Assembly (NCBI GenBank): GCA_948567375.1
Contig: OX419761.1
Location: 38,938,501 to 39,002,500 of the forward strand
Reading direction: 5' to 3'
Source: Lunularia cruciata
Taxonomy: Eukaryota; Streptophyta; Marchantiopsida; Lunulariales; Lunulariaceae
Length of the DNA: 64,000 nt
In this document: piece after piece, positions 1 through 11,759 of the stretch
How positions within the stretch are numbered: position 1 is the stretch's first letter
How the letters are laid out: each line of letters opens with the position of its first letter
Notes under the pieces: model-generated
Told to the model about the DNA's origin: nothing
What the model saw: only the letters and a program-made list of their open reading frames with translations
Database searches by the model: none
Made by a program: the position numbers and the translations under genes

Positions 1-1870
1 AAATGCATAGGTAAGTGCAATACGTTGCACTTCTTATAAGAGCAATAAGCAATGGACAACTTCAAATTTTCAATCTGGTTGTCATTAACCTTTTTCTATT
101 TTTTTACATCGTAAATTTAATAAAGTATCTCTGCTCTTGATAAGTAAACCTTAATTGGAAATTGCACTTATCCAAAACCCAAACCTGGACGACTGCAATT
201 TTGGTTACACTTGTGAAATATGAAATATTTGGGTTGAATAACTGCAAAGTTGCAAACCCTCCGTAAGTGCAATCTGTATCTGGATGTATATACGTGGATG
301 AAACATATGATGTACCAAACAACATGAATATTTTAAGTTCAAATAAAATAGGATAATAGATCCTTACTACTGCCTTTATAGGTGAGCGACCTCTAAAGTA
401 ATCAGGAATTTCAAATCCATCGAGATACATTGCCGCATCTACAGTCATCTACGGTGTTACAAAGAGCCGTGGCTCTTTTATACCCAACAGTTTATGGATA
501 CGGTGTTACATTTGGTGAATTCACATAGTTTTACACTTTAGGACCCTAATTTGAAGTATTACTTCTCTTTATTTTACATATATGGCTACACTTCTTAAAC
601 AAGAAAACCATATTGAAATTCAATCCTTATCGATAATAAATTTCAAATGTTATACTATTTTATATGATATTTTGTTATTTAATCCAAGACACCTTAGTTC
701 TTTTAGTATAAAGATTAGCTATTATAACGATACAATTGTGCCTAGCTCCATTTTACTTCTTTTGATGGGGTCTTCCCATCCTTCATTTTTCCTAGGCGGT
801 CGCCTTTTTTCATTTTACTTCTTTTGTCTTTTCCTCGTACAGCTTGATGCGGGTCTTCCCTTCATGTGTTCTACGGGGTCTCTCTTTTGTGCATTACCTA
901 TTATTGTATCATGTGTAGTACGGGGTCTATCTTTTTATTATATTCATTATACATATATATAATTCTTTCAAAGTGAATCACTATAATGATGGACTTGATA
1001 TTCTTTATTGATACTTCCATAAAAGAAACTTTACCTTTGAATAATGTACACGTTACATTTTTTATTTAAAATTGAATAAATATAGTTTGAGAGAACATTT
1101 GTTACATTTAACATATAAGATTTAATTATAATAAATATAATTTAAGTAAATTAAATATATAATATTATTGTATAAATATAATGATTTAGTAGAGTTATGC
1201 ATATATTACTATAAAATTTTAGAAGATATTCCAAGAAATACTTAAGTAGGTTCAAATGTTATATGGTAAAGGTAAATAAGAATCTCCTATAGGATATAAG
1301 GTGTTAAAAAGCCTTCCTCTCTATTGAGGACTTGGCTAGAAATTGATTACTTACTTCAAAATTATGCATAACTCAAGTGTAAATAATAATACCTTGGAAT
1401 TTCTTTGATACTTATTATTCTCCTTATTCAGTTCTTGGATTATCTCTTCTCTTCTATCTTTTTGTTTGCTTGGATTTTGGTCTTTTACAGTACATCAAAG
1501 TAGAAATGTTGATGGATGGATTCTAGGGTTCTTTCAAACAACAAACTTTACGTCATAAATTTCTAGTATATATGTGATGCTTAAATAACATTCTAGTTAA
1601 TTAATTGATTAATTTTGTTTTGGTCAAACTTTCATATATACTATCCTTATGTGGGGTTTACTTAACTATTATCATTATCTTTGATGAGCTTTCTATTCAT
1701 CCACTTGTCACTTGTAATTAAATATTTATGTATGCTATTACATTTTGACTTAGAATATTATTTTTTAATATATATGGAAATTGTGATTGTAAAATTAATA
1801 AATAAACATACAATTCAAACACTTCAACTGGTTGACCAAACATAAATTCCTACCCTAAACCATAATAAGT
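1..1870. other. AT-rich intergenic DNA, no gene recognised
   Basis: No reading frame here resembles a known protein. The longest frame (582-962, plus) is phenylalanine- and serine-rich with no recognisable motif. A small palindrome with 8-bp arms lies at 461-478. A phrase with ACGGGGTCT-like words recurs loosely between about 760 and 930. This is probably decayed repeat DNA. Confidence 0.6.
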
Positions 1871-1879
1871 AAAAGTGGT

Positions 1880-3000
1880 ATTTAGAAAAGAGGCAAATTA
1901 TGTATTATGTTTTCTCATACCAAAACCATTTGATGGAACCCATTATACATAAAGTTGAGAAATTTTTGGTCACCACTTAATTTTAAATTTTATTTGCTAT
2001 GAAAATATAAATGGCATTGCAAAATCTTGGTGGAGATATCAAGTGGAATATGACTAATATGGTTTTGTGACCCCAATTAATTCTTGGTACAAGTTGAAAA
2101 GAACCTTCATAATTATATTTCAATCATTAACATAGTAATAGTAGCATGAGATTGACTTGCAAACTAAAATAGGTAGGTTGGTATAGAGCTACGTAGTTCA
2201 ATATCAAGATACTCTCATATCCATTTTGGAGATCCGTGAGGAAGAAATAGAAGTTTGTTTCACATGTGGATTGAAGCTCCATGTAAAGATATTGATAGTT
2301 ATTAGAGAACCTATATATTCAAAGAAGCCATAGAAATTGTCAAGAGATTTGACTTCCTTGTCTCTTCAAAACTTATGCATCCACTACACTCATGAGTTAC
2401 ACCAATATATGATACAAAAAGGAATGAAATTGGTTTACATGGATATTGATGGTATCTAAAAAAAAATGCTTATTGATGTTGATAGAGAACAACTACATCA
2501 AATAAGAAGATTCTTCTATTAAAATCAACTTGGATATTGCATGCATATATATCTAAAATGCATGAGATAAACTAGACCAATTATATAAGGTAATAAGTAG
2601 AGTCATTCAATCTAGAAAATTTCAATGCCTAATTAGACCAATTGAGCAATAAAAAAAATAGTACCATTAACCATCAAGGATTTTAGAGCTCAACATACAC
2701 AAATTTGTTTCATCTTCATAGTATGAAAAAGTATCATCCTGATAAAATTCTGGTAGATTTTGATAGTTTAAAGAACCTTATATCATGTACTTTTTGGAGG
2801 TTTAAGGTATCTATTCCACCAATAAATAGAATTTTTCTTATGATACTTGATAAAATAAAAAAGACCTATCTTTATCTTTATAGACTAAGTCCAATATTTT
2901 TCAAGATGGTACAAGAATACATGAATTCAATAAAATCCAAAATTGAGCCTTTATATTATGATATCATTCTAAGATTTATTGTGCTTTTATCTTCATCATG
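1880..3000 (+). pseudogene. Decayed gag/protease relic of the E-family Ty3/Gypsy element (E0)
   Basis: Read across several frames, 1990-2400 resembles the gag of the better preserved relatives in this window: the AKLWWRFQVE-like segment, then a KEAIEIVKRFDFLVS-like segment matching EEAMRLVERFDSLVV of element A. The open frame ending at 3004 closes with EPLYYDII, matching the protease tail APLHYDII of E1. There are many stops and frameshifts and the middle of the element is missing. The relationship to E1 and A is read by eye; the fragment cannot encode a functional product. Confidence 0.5.
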
Positions 3001-3045
3001 TTGATTTAGAAAAATAACAAAGCAAGTGATTAGATATAGGATACT

Positions 3046-3300
3046 TATAATAATACAAATTTAGCAAAAGCTAAGTATAGTTAAAAGGAGGAAAAGCTAT
3101 CATACATTTAGAAGTTTTAAGAATGTTTTTGAAGTGTCTAAGAAGCTTCTTGGTGAGAAGTTTCTAAAAACTTACAAAGGATTGAGTAGCTTGTAAGTTT
3201 AAGTAAACAATTAGCTGAGGATGTACTCCAAGAAAGATGATTTCCGAAAGGAAACTTCTTGTGAAGCTTCCTTTGAAGTCTTATATTTAACTTATTTTTC
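3046..3300 (+). repeat. Truncated E-family LTR
   Basis: Starts TATAATAATACAAATTTAGC and continues with a GAAGCTTC-rich stretch like the LTR that follows it at 3301. It is cut short before the TATA/R region and abuts the next LTR head to tail. Probably the 3' LTR remnant of E0. Confidence 0.5.
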
Positions 3301-3653
3301 TATAATAACAAGGAGTTAGCAAAAGTTGAATATAATTAATAGGAAGTAGAACAAACATATATCTAAGAATTCTAAGAATATTCTAGAAGCATCCAAGAAG
3401 CTTCTTGGTGAGAAGTTTCTTTGAACTTTCCAAAGATTGCATAATTTATATGTCAAGTTAATGGTTAGCTTGGCTTACACTCCAAGAAAGGTAACTTCTT
3501 AAAAGAAGCTTACTTGGAAAGGTCTCAAGAATCTTCAACTTAGTTTGCCTATAAATACCAAAGCCCATGCTAAAGCTAGGCATTCAAAGTTTCACTCATG
3601 TGAGCATTCCGAATGATATTGAATTCTCTCATTTCTTCTCTTGATCATTTACA
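3301..3653 (+). repeat. 5' LTR of E1 with heat-shock-element-like array
   Basis: The end at 3653 is set by comparison with element A, where the LTR is followed by one base and then the primer-binding site. GAA/TTC units with 5-bp spacing occur at 3381-3388, 3397-3404 and 3412-3419. A TATAAATA box at 3550-3557 follows them. Confidence 0.65.
3550..3557 (+). promoter_or_regulatory. TATA box in E1 5' LTR
   Basis: TATAAATA, in the same place in copy C on the other strand (31305-31312), lying downstream of the GAAnnTTC array. This is the expected core promoter of the LTR. Confidence 0.5.
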
Positions 3654-3665
3654 TGAATATCAAAG
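3654..3665 (+). other. Decayed tRNA-iMet primer-binding site of E1
   Basis: TGAATATCAAAG sits where element A has TGGTATCAGAGC, the initiator tRNA-Met complement common in plant retroelements. Several changes suggest age. Confidence 0.45.
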
Positions 3666-3679
3666 TACAAAGGGATAGA

Positions 3680-6600
3680 TGGAATCTATAGACCACAAAA
3701 TCCATTTCTTCCAAATCATTCTAATTTCTATATGGATATTCTACCAAAGTAGCATCTCATGTTTTGGTAAAAAATATTTGAGCACAATCACCTTGATGAA
3801 CCCTAGATCCTCTTGATTGTAACTTACAAAGAGAAGTGGATGTATTGCATTTATCTATTAACTTAGACATTTTCAAATAGGTAGTTTGGTAGAGTAGTAA
3901 CCACAATAACAATGTTTGAAGTTGTCATTGTTATGCAATAACAAGTAGAATATCTTACTTGATTGTTAGTAGAGAGAGATCATGATAATTATGAAAATAA
4001 TAAATAGAGAGAGAAAATTTTTGATAAGAAGAAGATTGAGTACAATTTGCCAAGCCTAAGCCATTTGAAGAAAAAAATTTACTAAGTGTATTGGAGATCT
4101 TTATATTTGATTGTGAGCAGTTCTTTGAAGCTACATTGTGCATTAAGCTAAATTTTCTAGATAAATAGAGGCAAATGCTCTTATCTTCAAGCCAATTAGA
4201 TGGAGTGGTAAAACCATAGTGGAGATTCTAGGTAGAGAAAACTCAATGGCAATTTTTTGCTCCAATCTTGATGTGGCAATAATTTAATGGTGCAATAATT
4301 GGGAGATTCCAAGTGGTGAATATTGCACAAGCCGCATGAGATAGATTGGTAGAATTGAGCCAAATTGGTTCTATGAGGAGTTACATCACTCAATTTTGGA
4401 AAAAAATTTATGCATATTCTAAATATACAAGAAGGCAAAGCTCTAGATCAATTTTTAAGAGACTTGAAATTACACACCAAATTGGAAGTAATCATGCATG
4501 AACCCAAACACTTAAAAGAAGCTATGCAATTGGTTGAGCACTTTGATTCCATGGTTGCCACAACTTGATCTTGACCTAGACCTTTACAAACTCTTCAAAC
4601 ACACCACATATGGGTGGATGAGCAAACATTGATTGAGATTGATACCATCTAATAGAGATCACTTGGCATTATAGACCAAGAATAATTACAGCAAAATAGT
4701 TGTTGCTTCTATTATCACTAAATTGAACATCATATTGTTGATGTCCAATTAGGAATCCATAATCTTGACCGATTGCCCACATGAAGTTCTTAGATAATAG
4801 TGATCAAGAAAAAGAAGAGCCCAAGTAGGAGATATTGAGCCTCTTACTTGGAAATTGAGTAGTTTTGATTGGATCTATGCAAGTTTGATTCACTTGCAAG
4901 GTATGATATCAAATTATGGTTGTAGGATTTTGTTGATTGTGTGAGTTTTGAGAATTTCATGTCCATGAAATTAGAAAAGGAATTATGTGTTCCTATCAAG
5001 TCAATATTAGGTAGTAAATTGATGATGGTGGATGGTAGAAAGGGTTCTACATTCCATACCTCACATCTTGTTGCAATCAAGATTCAAAAGGAATATATAG
5101 AGTGCATGAGATTTGTAATAGCTCCACTACATTATGATATCATTCCATGTCTTCTTTGGCTTGAATGTAATAAGGTTCAATCTGATTGAGCCCTATAATA
5201 AATGCAAGTATAACACCAAGACAATGATCATTGATTAGATTATTTGGCACCTTAGAGGAAAACACCTAAGAATAATCAATCCCAAGATTAGAAGTTTGTT
5301 AGTATAGCAAGTGTAAAACAAGCTTTGGAGGAAGATATATTTTTTTGGTTATTAAGATAAATTTTATTATGCAACGAGAAGTTGATGAGGATAAAAAAAC
5401 CTCAAAAAGCAATAGTTGATCATATAGTTCAAGAGTATGTAGATGTATTCCCAAGAGAATGTCCAAAGGTGTTATCCTTTGATTAAAGCATGCACTACAA
5501 GATCAAGCTATTACCAAGAAATACTCTAGTGAGTAGAACAATCTATCAACTCTCACCAAAGGAGCTAAAAGAACTTTGAATGACATTGACCAAGTTGTTA
5601 GGGAAGTATTTCATACAACATAGAACATCTCCTTGGGAAATGCTTGTACTATTTGTACAAAAGAAGGATGGAAGGCATATATTCTATATTGATTATTTTA
5701 TTCTTAACAAATAAACTTCAAGAATGCTTATCATTTTCTTGATGATAATGAATCAATTGATTGGAGTGTGATACTCCTCAAATTTGGAATTAAAAATGGC
5801 TTTGGAAAATTCTAATTGATAAAGATGTATAAAAGATCACTTTTTATATAAGGTATAGGTATTTTTAATTAGAGTCTTATGTTTTGGGCTCATTAATGCT
5901 TTGGTAGTTTTCATAGATCAAATGCATTGGGTGATAGAGTAGCTATGGATTGATATGTGATAGTGTTCTTGAAAATAAATTAATTTACAATAAGATGGAG
6001 GAACAATACAAGAACCACATATGAGAAGTCTTAAGATGAATAAAATAATTAAAGTTCTCTTGCAAGATGCCCAAGTGTACCTTTTGGCAGAAAGAAGTTA
6101 CCTTCTTGGACCATAAGGTTTCAACCAAAGGAATCAAGATGGACAAAGAGAATATCAAGGCTATTACTTATTGGCCTACTCCTTAGGATGCATGGAAGTT
6201 TGAGGATTTAATGGATTCGTAATTTTTTACTAATGATTTATCCACCATTATGTTCATGTGGCCACATCATTAAAGGATCTCTTGGAGAAGACAACAAGCA
6301 TTGAGTGGTCTACCAAGCATGAAGGAGCATTCAAGATAGGGTTGTTTTCACAATCCATCCTCCAACCATATGATACTCAATTCTCTTCTGTAATTGATTT
6401 TGATACTTTTAACTTTGCAACTAGAATAGTGTTGCAACATAAATTTTAGGATAGATTGCATTGTATTGCCTTTAAATAAAAAAGAATTGGTCTCCTTGAG
6501 ATTAGAAAAACTTGCAATTGTATAGGTAAAAAAGGTGTAGAGAAATGATCTTAGTGAAACATGTGATAATGCATATCAATCACAAACCCTTGTTGCATAC

Positions 6601-8199
6601 TTTACATTTGGAGCACATGAAGAGTGGGCATCATCAATGGGAAGAATAACTAAATTGTAACATATAAATCTTGAATACTAACCAAGAAAGTTCTAAATCA
6701 TCCTTGATGCCCTATCATGAAGATTTGATTTGGAGATTCTTCCAAAATCTCTTAAAGCAACGTCCATAACCACAATGTTGACTCAAAGGTCCAAATAAAG
6801 TTCTAGATTTCTTTAAAATAGAACCAAGTCTTTCATCTTGTGCAAATTTATCTTGCAACACATGACAAGGAGTACATTGCCTTTTCAAAGATGGCCTTTT
6901 ATTTTGTGAGACCCAAATCTATGTTCCAACTATAGAAGATCTACAACTTATGTAACTCCAAGAGGCATGACTTATAAATTTTTGTTCACATAGGCGTGGA
7001 CAAGACCTTGAGTACCCCACAACATTAATGGTAGTGGCCAAATATAGTATAAGAAGTTTGAGAGTTTGTTTGATCTTGTAAGAGTTACAAACAACCAACA
7101 ACCAACAACCATGTAGACTACCAACCATTCCTAATTCCACTTGCATGATAAGAACATGTAAGTCTAGATCTCATCGTATCTTTACCAAATATGGATAAAG
7201 GTCATACATCAATTGTGGTGTTTGTTGATAAGCTTAGCAAGTAGCAACTCTAACTTTAGCTCAGATTTACTTCAATACTTTCTTTCAAACACCATGAGAT
7301 GCCAATGGTCTCTCCTCTAACTATGATCCTTGATTCATTGGTAAATTTAGAAAATTCTTTTTAAAGTCCTTGATGCAAATCATACATTTTTAATTGCCTA
7401 CCATCCTCAAAAAAGGCAAATAGAATGAGAAAATTACTTCACACCTTTGTCAATGTTTACCACAATGATTGGGATACTTGTCTTGTTGTTGTCTACTTTT
7501 CTTACAAGAATTCCATGCATGCAATTACATGCTTCTCTCCCTTTTTCCATGATTATAGGCAAGATACATTCTTTTTAGATTCTCTTCTTGCTCCACTACT
7601 ATCTCATCTCCCTCATGTTTCCACCTTCTTGTCCATGCTATCTATATTCTTACACCAAGCCAAGTCTAATCTTCTTGTTGCTCAAAATTGGCAAAAGTAA
7701 TATACTTATAGCTATTATTGTGATCTTACTTTTCAAATTGGTGATAAGGTTATGCTTTCCTCTCCCTCTTGACACCCAAGTTCATAAACTTGCTCCCAAT
7801 TGGGGAGGTTCTTTTCATATTATTTAGTTCATTTCTCCTATCATCTACTAACTTGCTTTTCCTAGTCACATGTCACAATCCATCTTATCTTCCATGTCTC
7901 AAAGTTAAAAACTATTTTTTATATCCCATCTTCTTTTCCGACTCATACATAACCATCTCATCTTCCTCTAATCTCTATTAATGATCATGAAGAATACAAA
8001 GTCGATCATATACTTGCACTTCACAACATCCAATATTGCTACCAATGACAAATTGAATATAAGTTCCTTTGAAAAGATTATCATGTCATGATACCACACG
8101 AGACATGAGAGGCCATTTCTCATCTTCAAAATGAACAAGCAGCTATACATGAAGATTTCATGACAATGATGACATCACAAACTAGCACTCGGGATTATA
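3680..8199 (+). pseudogene. Broken gag-pol of E1
   Basis: Gag relics run from about 3900 to 4800. A protease/linker segment at 4941-5189 contains GSKLMMVDGRKGS, nearly identical to element A. Reverse transcriptase fragments lie at about 5480-5960, RNase H at about 6060-6640 with DLLEKTTSIEWS, integrase at about 6830-7560, and the tail with DTQVHKLAPNWG at 7770-7810. A weak chromodomain trace at about 7980-8150 aligns with the clear one in A. Stops and frameshifts occur throughout. Domain assignments rest on colinearity with A, whose motifs are better preserved. Confidence 0.65.
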
Positions 8200-8723
8200 T
8201 GTAATAATATGGAGTTAGCAAAAGCTAAATATAACTAACAAGAGGTAGAACTAGCATAAATTTAGGAAATTCTAAAAATGTTTCATAAGCATCCAAGGAG
8301 CTTCTTGTTGGGAAACTTCTAGAAACTTTCTAATGGTTGAGTAACTTGTATGTCAAATTAACAACTAGTTTAGCTTGCATGCTAAGTTAGCAATTAGCTT
8401 ACCTTTCATACCAAATAGATGGCTAGCTTAGCATGCATTCCAAGAAAGACAAATTCTAGAAGAAAAATTCTTGGAAGCTTCTTGGGAGTCTTCTATCTAG
8501 TTTACCTATACATACTAAAGTCCAAGCTCATACTAGATATTTAGATTTTCACTCATTTGAGAATTCTGATTTGATTTTCCAGTCTCATATTTTTCTTCTT
8601 GGTATTTACACTATCTCTTTAGATATCAAAGCGCAAGCTCAACTCAAGCATTTGGAGTTTCAACTAGTTGAGAATTATTAGTTTGATTTCCATTCTCTTA
8701 TTTCTCTCCTTTTGTATGTTACA
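8200..8723 (+). repeat. LTR shared by E1 (3') and E2 (5')
   Basis: Begins TGTAATAATATGGAGTTAGC and ends in TTACA. It is followed by TGGTATAATTTGAGC, a primer-binding-site relic, and then by a gag start. It therefore works as the 3' end of E1 and the 5' end of E2. It contains the same GAAGCTTC-type motifs as its relatives. Confidence 0.6.
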
Positions 8724-9095
8724 TTGGTATAATTTGAGCAAGTAGTTTGGTTAAGCAATAGATAAGGTGGCAAATGCATGTCTATTTGAAGTTATCATTA
8801 GCATGTAATAGCAAATTAAGCATCTTACTTTACTGCTAGAAGAAGAGATTGTGCAATGGTCAACAACTTGAGAAAGTGGAGAGAGCAATGTTCCTTGGAG
8901 GAGAGATCAAGTATGGTCTCCAAAACCAAAGGTGTTTGAAGAGAAGAATCTATTGAGTATGATAGAGGATTTTGTGTTTGATTGGAATTATTATTTCAAA
9001 ACAACAAATCTTTTAGATGAATTTAAATGGATATTTTTTGACTCTGAGTCAATTAGATAGTGGCAAATAAATAATCTTAAATAAGCTATCATATA
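8724..9095 (+). pseudogene. 5' part of element E2 (primer site and gag start)
   Basis: After the primer-site relic, the sequence parallels element A from about 11990 to 12290, including the stretch ending in GTCAATTAGATAG. It stops abruptly near 9095. The next piece of the same gag reappears at about 32797, which indicates that element D was inserted between them. Confidence 0.5.
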
Positions 9096-9198
9096 GATAT
9101 ACATTGCTACACAATATACATCTATGTCAACATCAAATATTGTGGAAGCACAATTGACACATAAGTTATACATGGACTCTAACGTGTCACAATTAATC
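9096..9198. repeat. About 105-bp direct repeat, left copy
   Basis: Starts GATATACATTGCTACACAA and matches 9645-9752 over about 105 bp with scattered differences. The pair flanks the 9192-9619 LTR-like block at a spacing of about 549 bp. This suggests a partly duplicated LTR or LTR edge. Confidence 0.5.
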
Positions 9199-9619
9199 AA
9201 TTAGTTCATACAACTCAAATTACACTCAATTAGATCAATACTTGATCTATTATTCAATAATCTGCAAAAAATTAGGCATTGATTATAGTCAAGCTATACC
9301 CACTCTAGCTAAGAGAATCCAGGTGATGTTTGCCGGACTTTGTCCACCATAAGTAGGAACTCAAAGACTCAACATCAAAGAAGTGAGCTCTCTAGAGTTG
9401 CACTTCAAAAGTATGCCCCTTGGTCTCCAACCCTAATGCTCCCACTGATGGCACATCCAATGGTGCAAATGGTGCAAGTGACGGTAGGCACCACCATGTA
9501 GTTAGTACTCCGAATACAAAATCTGACCGTCAACAAGTAGGTTATGAGTAATTGCCAGAATACTTTTGACTACCAACACTACTACTCCAAAGTCCAAGAA
9601 ATCTAGATGTGATGCTACA
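9192..9619 (-). repeat. LTR-like block of element D (3' side)
   Basis: Aligns along its whole length with 32363-32788, for example in the CTAGCTAAGAG and ATGGTGCAAGTGA words. On the minus strand it would begin TGTAGCA. Confidence 0.55.
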
Positions 9620-9644
9620 AATCATGTGACAACTATTGTGCAGA

Positions 9645-9752
9645 TATACATTGCTACACAACGTACATCGTTGTCAACATCACACACTATAAAAGCACAG
9701 CTCACGCATAAGTCATACATGGACTCTAAAGTGCCACAATCATCCCCTAGTT
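9645..9752. repeat. About 105-bp direct repeat, right copy
   Basis: Second copy of 9096-9198, separated from it by the 9192-9619 block. Confidence 0.5.
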
Positions 9753-9840
9753 GGTAGATAGGTCTCTCTAACTCCAGATAGCCATATACTCCAAGTACAT
9801 GGTATATCCTATGGTGGGCAAAAGATCAGGAAGTTAGGTA

Positions 9841-10250
9841 CTATTGAGCTCCATCATTAGTCACATGTTTGTGATCTATACTATATGAAGGATGAAATAG
9901 CAATAGGTCAAGTACATATAACCATTGTCTTTGAAGAACCACCATTAGAGGAGGAGTAAAACATGACATATGCCATCCCCTCAAACAACTTTCACACACT
10001 AACATAGTAGTAGCTCCACCAGAAGAGCCGCATAGCATACACCGCAAGCCTACACATACAAGGGCCAAGCTCGGGTCCATAGAACCATCAATTTTTGGGA
10101 GATGGCATGGTGCACAACTGCACAAATGATCCTTCCAAACAACACCATTATGTCCTTCCAACACAAGGACTCCAAATGGCAAAACCTTGCGCACTCTCAA
10201 GATAGTGCGGCTTGTAGAAATATCAAGTGTTGTCGGTGCTATTTGCTATA
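9841..10250 (-). pseudogene. Post-integrase region of D with a PHD-like zinc finger
   Basis: The minus-strand frame contains FGVLVLEGHNGVVWKDH and CAPCHLP, then CMLCGS, MLVCESC and RGWHMSC followed by FTPPL. This C-x2-C ... C-x2-C ... H-x2-C spacing with the GWH signature is that of a PHD finger, a domain that usually reads histone tails. It lies directly downstream of the integrase in element order. I infer a targeting or chromatin-binding role. The frame is open for 119 codons, but the last Cys pair of a full PHD finger is missing or degraded (W-L-Y where W-x-C is expected). Confidence 0.6.
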
Positions 10251-10549
10251 GATATATATAATCACATTGATGAAATCAATGGATTGAGGGTCTATAACCT
10301 CCTTCTCAAATAGTAGCATAGTGTAAGGTATCCCTATGCTAAGCAATAGCTAAGTTCTCAAAGGCCATTGACATCACTCTTCAAAAGATCTCTACCCTTT
10401 GAGAACATGCACTCATCCATATATATGGATCATCCAAGTCCAACTCTATAGTAACATCTTGACAAATGGTTGCAAGTAAATATAGATCTTGTCCATAGAG
10501 TAGAAAGTAAGGAGAGAAGGATACTAAGGAGGCTTACCGGTTGAACCAA

Positions 10550-11317
10550 TAGCCCATGGCCAACTAAGGCAACTTGATATCCCAATTTCCCAAGTGGCCT
10601 CTCTCCAAACCATACTCTTGTAATCCTCTCTTCATCATCTAAACCACTCTCTCTACTAAGTCATTGCCTTAGGGTGATCTCGGGAGGTAATATGATGATC
10701 AATCAAAGCCTTGTCACACAAGACTTGAAACTCCCCCAAGAACTCTATACCCTAATCAATCAAAACCTCAATTGGTGCACCAAAATGACTGAGAAGCCAA
10801 TCCAAGAACAAGTGAGCCGTCCCTTCACTAGATTTGTCATGAAGTACCACCAACTCAATCCACTTGGGGAAGTGCTCCACCACCACCAAAACATATCGAT
10901 GATATCTCACAATCAACAATAAAGGTCCAACAAAGTCCAAACACCAATGGTAACCCAACTCATGATAGGTGATGGGTGTACATGTGGCATAGGAGCATTA
11001 AATATGCTCAAACTCAATCACAAACCACACATTCGGCAATAAATTGCTACACATGAATTTGCATATTGCACCACCAATAACGACTCTGGAGTAAGCCATA
11101 TGTATACTTTACTCCAAAATGTCCTAACTCCTCATGAGCATGACGGAACTAACTATGGTCTCTAAGATAGAAATGGTATTACTTGCACTCTACCATCCTC
11201 CCATACATGAAAAAGGTGATTGCACTCCAATTTGAATTGTATGGCTCATTAAAGAACATGATCTATGTCCTTGGCCCCAATTGTGCCACCTACAACACCA
11301 GTGTAAGACATCATCAT
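10550..11317 (-). pseudogene. Integrase fragment of element D
   Basis: The minus strand encodes WCLDFVGPL, then VVVEHFPKWIELV, then LLSHFGAPIEVLID, matching the retroviral-type integrase core (first Asp in LDFVGP, second Asp in VLID). Upstream (up to 11317) the zinc-binding N-terminal part is broken by stops. The reading is interrupted at 11317 by the insertion of element A and resumes with RNase H at 23057. Confidence 0.65.
11313..11317. repeat. Target-site duplication of element A, left
   Basis: ATCAT immediately before the TGTAAC start of the LTR. An identical ATCAT follows the other LTR at 23052-23056. Confidence 0.85.
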
Positions 11318-11742
11318 TGTAACAATATGGAGTTTAGCGATAAGGTTAGTCGAGCTCATGAAGTAGCACATAAGATAAATTAGCCTAGAATATTTCAAAA
11401 GTATTTAGGAAGCTTCTGGGAAGCTTCCCGGCTAGCTTAGCTTGCACCTCAAGTAAGTAGCTTCTAGAAGGAAGCTTCTAGAAGCTTCCAACTAGCTTAG
11501 CTTGCACACCAAGTAGACAACTTCTAGAAGGAAGCTTCTTGAGAAGCTTCCTAGTTAACTTGGCTTGCACTCAAAGAAAATGGCTTGAGGAAGCTTCTTG
11601 AGAAGCTTCTCAAGGGCCTTGTATGCTACCTTTAAATAATAAAGCCAAAGCTCATGCTAGGCATTCAGAATTTTCCCTCATTCAAGTGTCCCAATGTGAG
11701 TTTCCATTCTCCTATTTCTCTCCTCGGATTTGGTCCTTTACA
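11318..11742 (+). repeat. 5' LTR of element A
   Basis: Starts TGTAACAATATGG and ends TTTACA. It is rich in GAAGCTTC palindromes between 11409 and 11610. The TATA position known from E1 and C is altered here (about 11632-11640, TTTAAATAATA). Confidence 0.85.
11471..11488. promoter_or_regulatory. Perfect four-unit heat shock element in element A 5' LTR
   Basis: GAAGCTTCTAGAAGCTTC is GAA-nn-TTC-nn-GAA-nn-TTC with exact 5-bp spacing, the textbook binding array for a trimeric heat shock factor. Another TTCnnGAA pair precedes it at 11462-11469, and more GAAnnTTC units follow at 11531-11538, 11543-11550 and in 11588-11615. Response to heat is an inference. Confidence 0.6.
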
Positions 11743-11743
11743 T

Positions 11744-11755
11744 TGGTATCAGAGC
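11744..11755 (+). other. Primer-binding site of element A (initiator tRNA-Met)
   Basis: TGGTATCAGAGC one base after the LTR end, the standard complement of the plant initiator tRNA-Met 3' end. Confidence 0.85.
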
Positions 11756-11759
11756 AAGA

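Larger units (their letters stand above)
3301..8723 (+). mobile_element. Degenerate Ty3/Gypsy (chromovirus-like) element E1
   Basis: LTR-like ends at 3301-3653 and 8200-8723 bracket a gag-protease-RT-RNase H-integrase series in the order typical of Ty3/Gypsy. A decayed primer-binding site follows the first LTR. Its sequence is a diverged relative of element A along its whole length. All coding parts contain stops and frameshifts, so it is an old, dead copy. Its right LTR also serves as the left LTR of E2. Confidence 0.75.

Noticed and set aside
582-962. 126-codon plus frame
   Set aside because: Phe/Ser/Leu-rich without motifs in AT-rich DNA; likely chance.
11409-11610. GAAGCTTC palindromes as purely structural repeats
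   Set aside because: Possible, but exact 5-bp alternation of GAA and TTC in the 18-bp core and its position before the TATA box favour a regulatory reading, so it was kept as a finding rather than dismissed.
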